A DNA stretch of 64,000 nt from Abelmoschus esculentus (Eukaryota; Streptophyta; Magnoliopsida; Malvales; Malvaceae), in NCBI GenBank assembly GCA_035048815.1, contig JAUCBN010000032.1, forward strand, positions 13,293,501-13,357,500, given 5' to 3'. A program made the translations under genes and the position numbers. The notes below the pieces were generated by a model. That model ran no database searches. It was not told where the DNA came from and saw only the letters and a program-made list of their open reading frames with translations. Of this stretch, positions 9,561-21,172 are shown in pieces; the stretch's first letter is position 1; the number at the start of each line of letters is the position of its first letter.

Positions 9561-12500
9561 ATCTGTCATCGTGACATACGCTCAAAGAGAGGGATCATTC
9601 ATTAAGCCATAAGCTTGAAGAGAGGGTCATTTAACCGACATACGCTCAAAGAGAGGAGACATCCATCACGGTACACGCTTAAAGAGAGGGATCGTTCACC
9701 AAGACATGCACTCAAAGAGAGAGGTCATTCATCGTGACATACGCTCAAAGAGAGAGGTCGTCCATCACGTCATACGCTCAAAGAGAAGGACCGTTCATTA
9801 TGACATATGCTTGAAGAGAGGGGTCATTCATCGTGACATACGATTAAATAGAGGGTTTATCCATCACGGTATACGCTCAAAGTGAGGAACCGTTCATTAT
9901 GACATGCACTCAAAGAGAGAGTCATTCACCCCGACATATGCTAAAAGAGAGGGTTTGTCCATCACGCTATACGCTCTAAGAAAGAGACTGTTCATTTATG
10001 ACATGCACCCGAAGAGAGGGGTCGTATATCGAGACATATGCTCAAAGGGAAGGGTCGTCCATCAAAGTATACACTCTAAGAAAGAGACCGTTCACCATGA
10101 CATGCAATCGAAAGAAAGGGACCATTCACCATGGTATACACTCAAATACCGTTCACCATGACATGCACTCAAAGAGAGGGGTCATTCATCACAACATACG
10201 CTAAAAGAGGGGGTTGTCCATCACGGTTTACACTCAAAGAGAGGGACCGTTCATTATGACATGCTCTCGAAAAGAGAGGTCATTCAATGCGACATACGTT
10301 CAAAGAGAGAAAGAGAGGGGTCGTCCATCACAGTATATTGCCAAAAGGAGGGACCATTTATTATGACATGCACTTGAAGAGAGTACTTATTATCGCAACA
10401 TACGCTCAAAGAGAGGGTTGTCCATCACGGTAGACGCTCAAAGAAAGGGAATGTTCATTATGACATGCACTCGAAGAGAGGGGTCGTATATCACGACATA
10501 TGCTCAAAGGAAAGGGTCATCCATCAAAGTATACGCTCTAAGAAAGAGACCGTTTACCATGACATGCAATCGAAGAGAAGAGTCATTTACCGTAACATAC
10601 GCTAGAAGAGAGTGGTATTCCATCACGATAAATGCTCAAAGGGAGGGACCGAGCGTTCACCATGACATGCACTCAAATAGAGGGGTCATATACGCGACAT
10701 ACGCTCAAAGTGAGGGGTAGTCCATCACGGCATACGTTCATTTTTCATATGCTAAAAGAGAGGGGTCATTCACAGTGACATACTATCAAAGAGCGTGTCG
10801 TCTATCATAGTATACGCTCTAAGTAAGGGACCGTTCACTATGACCTACACTCGAAGAGAGGGGTCATTCATCGTGACATACGCTCAAAGAGAATGGTCGT
10901 CCATCGTGGTATATGCTCTAAAAAAGGGACAATTCGTTATGTTATGCACTCGAAGAGAAGGGTCATTCAACACGACATACACTCAAAGCGAGGGATTCGT
11001 CCATCACGACATACGCTAAAGAGAGGGGTCGTTCATTATGACATACGCTTGAAGAGAGGGGACATCCATCACGGTATACGCTCTAAGAAAGGGACTGTTC
11101 ATTATACATGCACTCGAAGAATGGGGTTGTACATCGCAAAATACGCTCAAAGAGAAGGGTTGTCCATCATGGTATACGCTCAAAGAGAGCACCGTTCACC
11201 CTGACATGCACTAAAAGAGAGGGGTCATTCATCACAACATACGCTCAAAGAGAGGGATCGTCCATCACGGTTTACACTCAAAGAGAGGGACCGTTCATTA
11301 TGACATGCACTCGAAGAGAGTAGTCATTTATCGCGACATACGCTCAAAGAGAGGGTCGTCCATCACGGTAGACGCTCAAAGAAAGGGAATGTTCACTATG
11401 ACTTGCACACGAAGAGAGGGGTCATACATCGCGACATAAGCTCAAAGAAGAGGGTAGTCCATCACGGTATACGGCCTAAGAAAGGAACCGTTCACTATGA
11501 CATGCACTCGAAGAGAGGCGTCATTTATTGCGACATATGCTCAAAGACAGGGTTCATCTGTCATGGTATACGCTCTGTGAAAGGGACCATTCATTGTGAC
11601 ATGGACTCGAAGAGAAGGGTCATTCATCATGACATACGCTTAAAGTGCGCGGTAGGCCATCGCGACATACATTCATTTTGTCATATGCTAAAAGAGAGGG
11701 GTCATTCACCGCGACATACTATCAAAGTTCATATCATCTATCATAGTATACGGTCTAAGTTAGGGACCGTTCACTATGACATGCACTCGAAGAGAGGGGT
11801 CATTCATTGTGACATACGCTCAAAGAGAAGGGTCGTCCATCATGGTATATGCTCTAAAAATGGGACAACTCATTATGATAAGCACTCGAAAAGAAGGGTC
11901 ATTCATCGCGACATACACTCAAAGAGAGGGATTCGTCCATCACGGCATACGCTAAAAGAGAAGGGCCGTGCATTATGACATACGCTTGAAGAGAGGGGTC
12001 ATTAACCTCCACATACGCTAAAAGAGAGGGGTCTTCCATCATGGTATACGCTCTAAGAAAGGGACTGTTCATTATACATGCACTCGAAGAATGAGGTTGT
12101 CATTTTGTCATAGGCTAAAAGAGAGGGGTCACTCACCGTGACATACTATCGAAGAACGTGTCGTCTATCATAGTGTACACTCTAAGCAAGGGACCACTCA
12201 CTATGACATTTGATCAAAGAGAAGGGTCCTCTATCACGGTATACGCTCTAAAAAGGGGACAATTCATTATGATATGCACTCGAAGAGAAGGGATATTCAT
12301 CGCGACATACACTCAAAGAGAGGGTCGTCCATCACGGCATATGCTAAAAGAGAGGGGTCGTTAATTATGACATACACTTGAAGAGAGGGGTCATTCACCT
12401 CCACATACACTAAAAGAGAGGGGTCATCCATCACGGTATACGGTCTAAGAAAGAAACTGTTTATTATGACATGCACTCGAAGAACGGGGTTGTACATCGC

Positions 12501-13342
12501 GAAATACGCTCAAAGAGAAGGGTCGTTCATCACGGTATATGCTCAAAGACCATTCAGCATGACATGCACTTAAAGAGAGGGGTCAATCATCACAACATAC
12601 GCTCAAAGAGAGGGGTAGTCCATCACGGTTTACGCTCAAAGAGAGGGACCGTTCATTATGACATGCACTCGAAGAGATTAGTCATATATCGCGACATACG
12701 CTTAAAGAGAGGGTTGTCCATCACGGTAGACGCTCAAAGAAAGGGAATGTTCATTATGACTTGCACTCGAAGAGAGGGGTCATACATCGCAACATACGCT
12801 AAAAGAGAAGGGTCACCTATCATGGTATACGCTCTATGAAAGGAACCGTTCACTATGACATGCACTCGAAGAGAGGCGTCATTCATTGCGACAAGCGCTC
12901 AAAGACAGGGGTCATCCGTCATGGCATACGCTCTATGAAAGGGACCATTCATTATAACATGCAGTCGAAGACATGGGTTATTTATCGTGACATACGCTCA
13001 AAGTGAGGGGTAGGCCATCACGGCATAAGCTGATTTTGTCATATGCTAAAAGAGAGGGGTCATTCACCGCGACATACTATCAAAGAGCATGTCGTCTATC
13101 ATAGTATACTCTCTAAGTAAGGGACCATTCACTCTGACATGCACTCGAAGAGAGAGGTCATTCATCGCGACATACGATCAAAGAGATGGGTCATCCACCA
13201 CGGTATACGCTTTAAAAAGGGACTATTCATTATGATATGCACTCAAGGAGAAGGGTCATTTATCGCGACATACACTCAAAGAGAGGGGTCGTCCATCATG
13301 GCTTACGCTAGAAGAGAGAGGTCACTCATTATGACATACGCC
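9561..13342 (+). repeat. 33-bp satellite array, block 2
   Basis: About 114 monomers of the A/B/C family in the same orientation as block 1. A distinctive variant run, 'tcatatgctaaaagagagg' followed by 'gacatactatcaaag', recurs at about 10745, 11680, 12112 and 13038. The spacings are about 930, 430 and 930 bp, which points to a larger unit of about 28 monomers. Many 'cactcgaagaatgggg'-type variants also recur. The right edge at about 13342 is cut by a plus-strand CRM-like fragment. Confidence 0.95.
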
Positions 13343-13346
13343 TTAT

Positions 13347-13526
13347 GATACGATCACAACCAACAATGAATCAGAGGAATTTTCTATTGGCCCTATGACT
13401 CGTGCTAAAACCAAGAAATTTCAAGAGGCCATGAGAAATCTATTTATTCAAGGCTGGAAATTAGAGAATGCAACACCAACTATGTTGGAACAATACAGCC
13501 TCCTACTTGTGCATGAGTTTGCATGA
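13347..13526 (+). pseudogene. Last 60 codons of a CRM-like pol
   Basis: In frame and open to a TGA at 13524-13526. It encodes the tail 'GPMTRAKTKKFQEAM' and the terminal 'LLVHEFA', nearly identical to the end of the minus-strand copy at 3598. No start and no catalytic domain is present, so this is a relic. Confidence 0.8.
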
Positions 13527-13853
13527 GTTTTTTCTTAAGTTTTTTTAAATTTAATTTCAGCATGTGTGCATGAATAAATAATGCTTGATATTCATCTAAG
13601 CATGTTAGTTCAATTAAGTTCATTAGTTTAATTAATGCATGATAGTTCACTTAAAACATGTTAGTTTTCTTATGTTTATGAGTTCATTTAGTGTGTGGAT
13701 TAATTAATTAAACTAGATCATTCAATGTAACTAGTTTCATTAATTAAACTAGCTTATTAAATATGTTTCATGCATTCACTTTTATTTTATTGAATAAAGT
13801 TGTTATCTAATGGTTGCATATATTTTCATCTAGGGTATTCATTTGGGATCAAA

Positions 13854-15145
13854 TGGCTGATCATTTTCTATAAGAATGAGAAGTCATTTACTACCAATTA
13901 AAGACACTTGAAGACACCATGATGGCTGATCAGTTTCAAGACATTCAAGGGAGATTTACACACCACTTAAAGGCTTTCAGTTTCAGCAAGAAAACAATGC
14001 ATTGAAGAGCTCCTAAATACACCACTTAAAGAGGCACTTAAAGACTACTTAAGAGCTACTTAATCCTCCATAAAGCTTATCAGTTTTTAACAGAGAAGAC
14101 ATGCAATGAAAGCCTTCATTATCATCACTTAAGGGAGAGTAAAGGCAAGAATTAAAGCAACACTTAAGGAGGGAGTTCAAGGAATATCAGTCAACTTGTT
14201 CGCCATTTTTGGAATGGATACGGGCATATTTGAGTCTTGAGGTCTTCTTCAAACTTATTCCTCTATTTCTTAGCTTTCCAACGCACATTGAATCACCTCA
14301 ATACGATATCAGTAGCTTAAGATATGATTAAATTAGTGAAGACAGTGCATGCTGGAAATTCAATACGGGAATAGTCAGAAGATGCTTGTTCAACAAATTC
14401 AAGAGGTCATTCAATTGCTGAATTCAATGCTTTATCAACAGCCCATTAAAGGAGGATGAATGAAAACTTAATCAAGTTCATTAGCCCAAGAGTTTCTCCA
14501 TGTGGATGATATGTATGTGTACATTCATCTTACGAATGTCCACATTCATCCTTGTTAGATCAAACCTTTTTAGCTGTCAATTGGAGATAGGATAACCTAC
14601 AAATTAATAGGCCTTTAACACCAGAATAATGAGTCTTTAATCTTTGTCTAGGCTAATCAATTTGTTGTTGTCTTACACGTATAAATAGGCACTCATTTCA
14701 TTGTAAAAGGAACAACTTTTGGCATATATTAAACTTTGAGAGTGTTCTCTTTTATAGTTCTTTTTGAACTTTATCAGCTTGCAAGATTGTTCTTGTGGCA
14801 ATAATCCCTTTTCATTCTTTTTATTTTGTTGGTTCCTAGTTCATATAACTAGAGGGTCGCAATCCATTAGCCTTTCACCCCAAGTCACGGTTTAAAAACT
14901 CTTAAGGAACGGGTCTTCACTTTTTAGTATTGGTTCCTGCTTTGTTTACACCGCACCATCAATTACATTTCATCTTTTCATTTCCATCAACCATACAGCC
15001 ATATTTTCCATACTTCATCCTAAACACAACAATCAACTTATCATCATTCCATTGTCGTATCATCTTGTAATCATATCAATTACTTACTAGAATCACGATC
15101 GGGCAATTCACATATACAAATTCAGAAATTCTGCACCCGGAATCA
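13854..15145 (+). repeat. 3' LTR of the truncated CRM-like copy
   Basis: Starts TGGCTGATCA and ends near 'ccggaatca'. It matches the reverse complement of 1994-3271 and 8143-9431 throughout. It shares with the 8143-9431 copy the extra 12 bp that 1994-3271 lacks ('cttaaagaggcacttaaag' near 14030), so that 12-bp difference is probably a deletion in the left copy. A TATA box is at 14680-14688. Confidence 0.85.
14680..14688 (+). promoter_or_regulatory. TATA box in the truncated CRM-like LTR
   Basis: TATAAATAG, the same motif as in the two minus-strand LTRs. If the LTR is transcriptionally competent, transcripts would start about 30 bp downstream and run out into satellite block 3. This is inference from the motif only. 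Confidence 0.5.
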
Positions 15146-18100
15146 TATCACCTTAAGAGAGGGGACGTTCATTATGACATGCGCTTGAAGCGAGGAGTCA
15201 TTTACCTCCACATACGCTAAAAGAGAGGGGTCATCCATCACGGTATACGCTCTAAGAAAGGGACTATTCATTATGACATGGACTCGAAGAGTGGGGTTGT
15301 ACATCGAGACATACGCTCAAAGAGAAGGTTCGTCCATCATGATATACACTCAAAGGTCGTTCTCCATGACATGAACTCAAAGAAAGGGTCATTTATCACA
15401 ACATACGCTCAAAGAGAGGGGTCCTCCATCACGGATTACGCTCAAAGAGAGGGACCGTTCATTATGACATGCACTCGAAGAGAGGGGTCATTCTGTGCAA
15501 TATACGTTTAAAGAGAGAAAGAGCAGGGTCGTCCATCAAGGTATATGCTCTGAGGGAGGGACCATTTATTATGACATGCACTCGAAGAGAGTAGTCATTT
15601 ATCGTGACATATGCTCAAACAGAGGGTCGTCCATCACGGTAGACACACAAAGAAAGGGAATGTTTATTATGACATGCACTCGAAGAGAGGGGTCATGCAT
15701 CGCAATATACACTCAAAGAGAATGGTCGTCCATCACGGTATACACTCTAAAAAAGGGACCATCATGGTATACGCTCTAAAAAAGAGGAGTCATTCATCGC
15801 GACATACGTTGAAAGAGAAGGGTCGTCCATCATGGTATACGCTCTAAAAAAGGGACCAGTCATTATGACATGCACTCGAAGAGAAGGGTCATTCATCGCG
15901 ACTTACGCTCAAAGAGATAGGTCATCCATCACGGTATACGCTCAAAGAGAGGACCGTTAACCATTTAAGGCACATAAAGAGAGGGATCTTTCATCGCAAC
16001 ATACGCTCAAGGAGAGGGGACATCCATCACGTCATATGCTCAAAGACAGGGACCGTTCATTGAGACATACGCTTGAAGAGAGGGTCATTCACCCCGACAT
16101 ACGCTCAAAGTGATGGTTCGCCAATCACTGTATACGCTCAAAGGGAGGGATCGTTCAATAAGACATGCACTGAGAGGGGTCATTCATCGTGACATACGCT
16201 CAAAGAGAGGGGTCGTCCATCACGGCATACGCTCAAAGGGAAGGACCGTTCATTATGACATACGCTTCAAGAGAGGGGTAATTCATTGCAACATATGCTC
16301 AAAGAGAGGATTTCATCCATCACGATATACGCTCTATGAAAGGGACCATTCATTATGACACGCACTCGAAGAGATGGGTCATTCATCGCTACATACACTC
16401 AAAGGGGTAGTCCATCACGACATTAGTTCATTTTGTCATATGATAAAATAGAGGAGTCATTCATCGCGACATACGCTGAAAGAGAAGGGTCATCCATCAT
16501 GGTATACGCTCTAAAAAAGGGACCAGTCATTATGACATGCACTCGAAGAGAAGGGTCATTCATCGTGACATACGTTCAAAGAGAGAGGTCATACATCACG
16601 GAATACGCTTAAAGAGAGCACCGTTCACCATTTCAGGCACTTCAAGAGAGGGATCTATCATCGCGACATACGCTCAAGGAGAGGGGTCATCCATCACGTC
16701 ATATGCTCAAAGAGAAGGACTGTTAAATAAGACATACGCTTGAAGAGAGGGTCATTCACCCCGACATACGCTCAATGAAAGGAGTCGTCCATCACGGTAT
16801 ACGCTCAAAATGAGGGATCGTTCACCAAGACTTGCACTCAAAGAGAGTGGTCATTCATTGCGACATACGCTCAAAGGGAGGGGTCGTCCATCACGGCATA
16901 CGCTCAAAGAAAGGGACTGTTCATTATGACATACACCTGAAGAGAGGGTTCATTCATTGTGACATACGCTCAAAGAGAGCGGTTGTCCATCACGGTATAC
17001 GCACAAAGTGAGGGACCGTTCATTATGACATGCACTTGAAGAGAGAGTCACCCACCCCGACATATGCTAAAAGAGAGGGGTTGTCCATAATGGTATACGC
17101 TCTACGAAAGGACTATTCATTATGACATGCATTCGAGGAGTGGGGTTGTACATCGTAAAATACGCTCAAAGTGAAGGTTCGTCTATCATGGTATACGCTC
17201 AAAGACCGTTCACCATGACATGCACTCAAAGAGAGGGGTCATTCATCACAACATACGCTCAAAGAGATGGGTCGTCCATCACTGTTTACGCTTAAAGAAA
17301 GAGATCATTATGACATGCACTTGTACAGAGGGTCATTCATTGCAACATACGTTCAAAGATAGAAAGAAAGGGGTCATCCATAATGGTATATGCTCAAAGG
17401 AGGGACCGTTTAGTATGACTTGCACTCGAAGAGAGTAGTCATTTATCGCGACATATGCTCAAAGAGAGGGTCGTCCATCACGGTAGACACTCAAAGAAAG
17501 GGAATGTACATTATAACATGCACTCGAAGAGAGGGGTCATACATCGCGACATACCCTCAAAGAGAAGGGTCGCCCATCACGGTATACGCTCTAAGAAAGG
17601 AACCGTTCACTATGACATGCACTCGAAGAGAGGGGTCATCCGTCACGGTATAGCTCTATGAAAGGGACCATTCATTATGACTTGCACTCGAAGAGATGGG
17701 TCATTCATCGCGACATGCGCTCAAAGAGAGGGGTAATCCATCACGGATATGTTCATTTTGTCATATGCTATAAGATAGGGGTCATTCACCGCGCCATACT
17801 ATCAAAGAGCGTGTTGTCTATCACAGTATACGGTCTTAGTAAGAGACCGTTCACTATGACATGCACTTGAAGAGACGGTCATTCATCACGACATACGCTT
17901 AAAGAGATGGGTCGTCCATCACGGTATACGCTCTAAAAAAGGGACCATTCATTGTGACATGCACTCAAAGAGAAGGGTCATTCATCGCGATATACGCTCA
18001 AAGAGAGATGTCATCCATCACGGAATAGGCTTAAAGAGAGGACCGTTCACCATTTAAGGCACTTAAAGAGAGGGATCTTACATCGCGACATACGCTCAAG

Positions 18101-18824
18101 GAGAGGGGTCGTCCATCACGTCATATGCACAAAGAGAGGGACAGTTCATTAAGACATACGCTTGAAGAGAGGGTCATTCACCCTGACATGCGCTCAAAGA
18201 GTGATGTCATCCATCACGGAATACGCTCAAAGAGAGGACCGTTCACCATTTCAGGCACTTAAACAGAGGAATCTTTCATCGCGACATACGCTCAAGGAGA
18301 AGGGTCGTCCATCACGTCATCCTCAAAGACAGGGACCGTTCATTAAGACATACGCTTGAAGAGAGAGTCATTCACCCCGACATACGCTCAAAGAGAGAGG
18401 TCGTCCATCACGGTATACGCTCAAAGAGAGGGATCGTTTTCCAAGACATGCACTCAAAGAGAGGAGTCATTCATCGCGACATACGCTCAATGAGAAGTGT
18501 CTTCCATCACGGTATACGCTCTAAAAAATAGACCATTCATTATGACATGCACTCGAAGAAAAGGGTCATTCGTCGCAACATACACTCAATGAGAGAGATC
18601 ATCCTTCATGGTATATGCTCAAAGAGAGGACCATTCACCATTTCAGGCACTTAAAGAGAGAGATCTTTCATCGTGACATACGCTCAAAGAGAGGGGTCGT
18701 ACATCACGTCATATGCTCAAAGAGAGGGCCATTCACCATTTCAGGCACTTAAAGAGAGATCTTTCATCGTGACATACGCTCAAAGAGAGGGGTCGTACAT
18801 CACGTCATATGCTCAAAGAGAGGG
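15146..18824 (+). repeat. 33-bp satellite array, block 3, with a variant subfamily
   Basis: About 111 monomers, same orientation. Besides the usual A/B/C types it has a variant A monomer with 'ccatttcaggcacttaaag' and neighbours ending 'catcacgtcatatgctc' and 'cattaagacatacgcttg'. This run recurs near 15960, 16620, 18050, 18245, 18630 and 18725. Such concentrations of one variant show local amplification within the array. The last two copies (18625-18824) are near duplicates. The block ends at a microhomology junction ('accg') with the truncated Tekay LTR. Confidence 0.95.
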
Positions 18825-20873
18825 ACCGAATACACGGATCCTTTTTCTCAACATGCATCGGTCGGACACTTAGTCACCCTTGTATACATGTTATCCCCCA
18901 CTACGCACGGTTGGACACAAAGTCAACCTTGTTTACGTATGGGTCAACTATATGCACGGTCGGACACAAAGTCACCCTTGTCTACATATAGGCAAGCTCT
19001 ACACGCACGGTCGGACACAAAGTCACCCTTGTTTACGTGTAGGCGGCACTACCACGCACGGTTGGACACAAAGTCACCCTTGTTTATGTGTAGGCAACAT
19101 CATTACTCTCTTTATTTTATAGTGCACTCAATCCTAATGACATGTCATTCGTATTCGAATCTAAAGTTAGTGTCACTAAGCCAATAACATAATCAAATGT
19201 GCATGATAACTTGCTGCTCATAATGCATGCATAATATGTTCAACAAATGAACCAAAGTCATGCCCAAAGGCACCATCATGTATAAGGCAATTAACCACAT
19301 TGTATTCCAAATCATTTCTCATAATTTTCCATAATCATGGATGCTAAATAAGCTATGCATTTCAGCAAGTAATTCACATGTATGCACCATTTCAAATCAT
19401 GCTCATGCATTTACAAAAATCTCATTGCCTTACCAACATAATGCCTTTATAAAATGTAGCCGAAACTCATATCGGTTTATCAAAAACAAATACTTTACTT
19501 ACTCTTGAACTATGGAAGGTTTTCACACTCTTCCATATTCCCCAAAAACAGAACGTACCAAACACGATTCGCTTTAAATCCGTAACCACTCACCAACAAG
19601 CGAAAACGAGCTTTCGCCGCTATCCGATGATCGCACCAACGCACCAGCAATCAGGCACCTTCTTGTACCTCTTCTACAACATTAAAAACAGAGCATTCTC
19701 ACATCATAACATGCTCAAACCAACAGCCATATCCGATCACCATTAAACTACCGAAAACTTAGCCGAAAAGACCGTAAACTAAGCCAAAACGCAACCGAAC
19801 AACATCAGCCCAAAACCTAATGAATCTAACATCTAATCAAGTTCAATTACGAACCAAAAACACATCCAAACCATCCTTATATCTCCAGCAACATTAAAGC
19901 ATCTAAAACAGCCCCTAAAACAACCGAAAAGCACCTTAAAACTACACCGATTGTATCATTCCGGGATTAGATTAATGTGCTATCAAATGAAGATTCAATT
20001 AATCATTTAATTAACATAAAAACACAATTGAATCCATATAATTCCAGCATTAAATGAGATCCAAAAAGATTTCACAAGAACTTTCACAAAAACACTAGAT
20101 CTAACATTAAAAACATAGAATCAATTTTTTATTCAAAGATTAGCAAGCTAATACTTGGGGATTTCAATAAAGAACCTTAGAAAAGAATAAAAATCCAGAA
20201 AATTACCTTCAAGATCTATTCACCAAAAATATGTAATTTTTCCCCTTCTTGATTCCTTGCAATTTGATGTAGATTTGATGAAATTGATGCTTAGGTTTTG
20301 TAAAAGATGGAAAGATGATGCAAATAATGTAATCTTTGTTGAAAAATATGCAAAAATCAGCAAGGAATAGAGAAAAGATGAAAAGAAAGTGGAGAGAAAA
20401 TGAGAGAAAAAGATGAGAGAAAATAAGGGAAAAGTGGTTTTGAGAGAAAATGATTAAAAATCTAATTAAAGTAATTAAAAACACATTTTGGTGAATAAAT
20501 CATTATTAAAAATTAAAAATGGGTTTATGGCCCTCTAAGGATTCTAAGTTTAGCTTGCTTTTCAATTTAGTCACTAAAAACATGTAATTTCCGAAAATTA
20601 CAAAGTAGTCCTCCAATTTTCCAAAAATTACAAATCGGTCACTTATGCATAATTAAGCATAATTAAAAATCATTATAAAATCCAAATTATTTTCTTTTAA
20701 ATTTTGAAACATATTTTAAATATTTTAAGCCACCTTCCAAATTATTATTTTTCTTAATTAAAAATATCCTCATTTTATTTTTCCCGGAATTATGAATCGG
20801 AGAATCCGATTCGACCCGAATCGAATTCTCCTAACTAAGCCTAAACTAATAACCCCAAAAACGGGATGTTACA
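18825..20873 (-). repeat. Truncated 3' LTR of Tekay-like copy 1
   Basis: Minus strand start TGTAACATCCC at 20873, next to the polypurine tract. The far end is cut at 18825, where the sequence changes to satellite. The equivalent point in the second LTR is 26871, so about 1.4 kb of LTR is missing here. It contains the 50-bp tandem repeats at 18856-19106 and a purine-rich stretch near 20380-20460 ('gagagaaaatgagagaaaaa'). No gene is seen; the 91-residue hydrophobic frame at 20209-20484 is low-complexity and unlikely to be real. Confidence 0.8.
18856..19106 (-). repeat. Five 50-bp tandem repeats inside the Tekay-like LTR
   Basis: Units start near 18856, 18906, 18955, 19005 and 19056 and share 'cacggtcggacacaaagtca' and 'cccttgtttacgtgtaggc'. 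The equivalent stretch at 26902-27095 has four units, so copy number changed between LTRs of the same family. Such repeats in LTRs may act as enhancers in some families, but nothing here shows that. Confidence 0.9.
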
Positions 20874-21172
20874 ACTCTCCCCCTCTTAAGAAAATTTCGT
20901 CCTCGAAATTGACCTAAAGTAAATAAGTGAGGAAACTGCTCCTCCATGCTTTTCCTTGTCTCCCAAGTGGCTTCTTCAACACCTCGGTGTTTCCAAAGCA
21001 CCTTAACCAAATCTATGGTCTTCCCTCGAAGAACCTTTGTATCCACATCCAAAATCCTCACCGGTTCTTCCTCATAACTCATATCCTCTCTTAACTGGAT
21101 CTCCTCAACCGGAACAACATGAGAAGGATCCGATCTATATCGACGAAGCATGGATACATGGAAAAAAATCAT
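20846..21172 (-). pseudogene. Chromodomain end of Tekay-like pol, copy 1
   Basis: This 108-codon frame begins at the integrase tail 'FFHVSMLRRYRSDP'. Residues about 36-84 form a chromodomain, with 'RILDVDTKVLRGKTIDLVKV', 'LWKHRGVEEATWE' and 'FPHLF'. Chromodomains of this clade are thought to guide integration to heterochromatin marked by histone methylation. The frame is shifted by one base from the main pol frame; the cause is an extra A in the run near 21165, where copy 2 has a shorter run. The frame then continues through the polypurine tract and ends 28 bp inside the LTR. Confidence 0.8.
20874..20887 (-). promoter_or_regulatory. Polypurine tract of Tekay-like copy 1
   Basis: The minus strand reads AAGAGGGGGAGAGT directly before the LTR start TGTAACATCCC. 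This is the classical primer site for plus-strand DNA synthesis and fixes the left LTR as the 3' LTR. The pol reading frame runs through it into the LTR. Confidence 0.9.

Larger units (their letters stand above)
13343..15145 (+). mobile_element. 5'-truncated CRM-like element (pol end plus 3' LTR), plus strand
   Basis: The reverse-orientation relative of 1994-3790. It starts abruptly in the satellite with the last 60 codons of pol, continues with the AT-rich 3' non-coding part and the tract 'atttgggatcaaa' at 13841-13853, and ends with a complete LTR. The rest of the element is missing on the 5' side. On the right it abuts the satellite at 15146. The lack of a 5' LTR excludes a normal solo-LTR origin; a deletion or a recombination with the satellite is needed. 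Confidence 0.85.

Noticed and set aside
18888..19122. Repeat-protein ORFs reading 'HGRTQSHPCL'-like units
   Set aside because: They are translations of the 50-bp LTR repeats in shifting frames; the LTR is not expected to code for protein.
20209..20484. Hydrophobic 91-residue minus-strand ORF (similar one at 31376-31642)
   Set aside because: It lies inside the Tekay-like LTR in a purine-rich low-complexity tract and is disrupted differently in the two LTRs.
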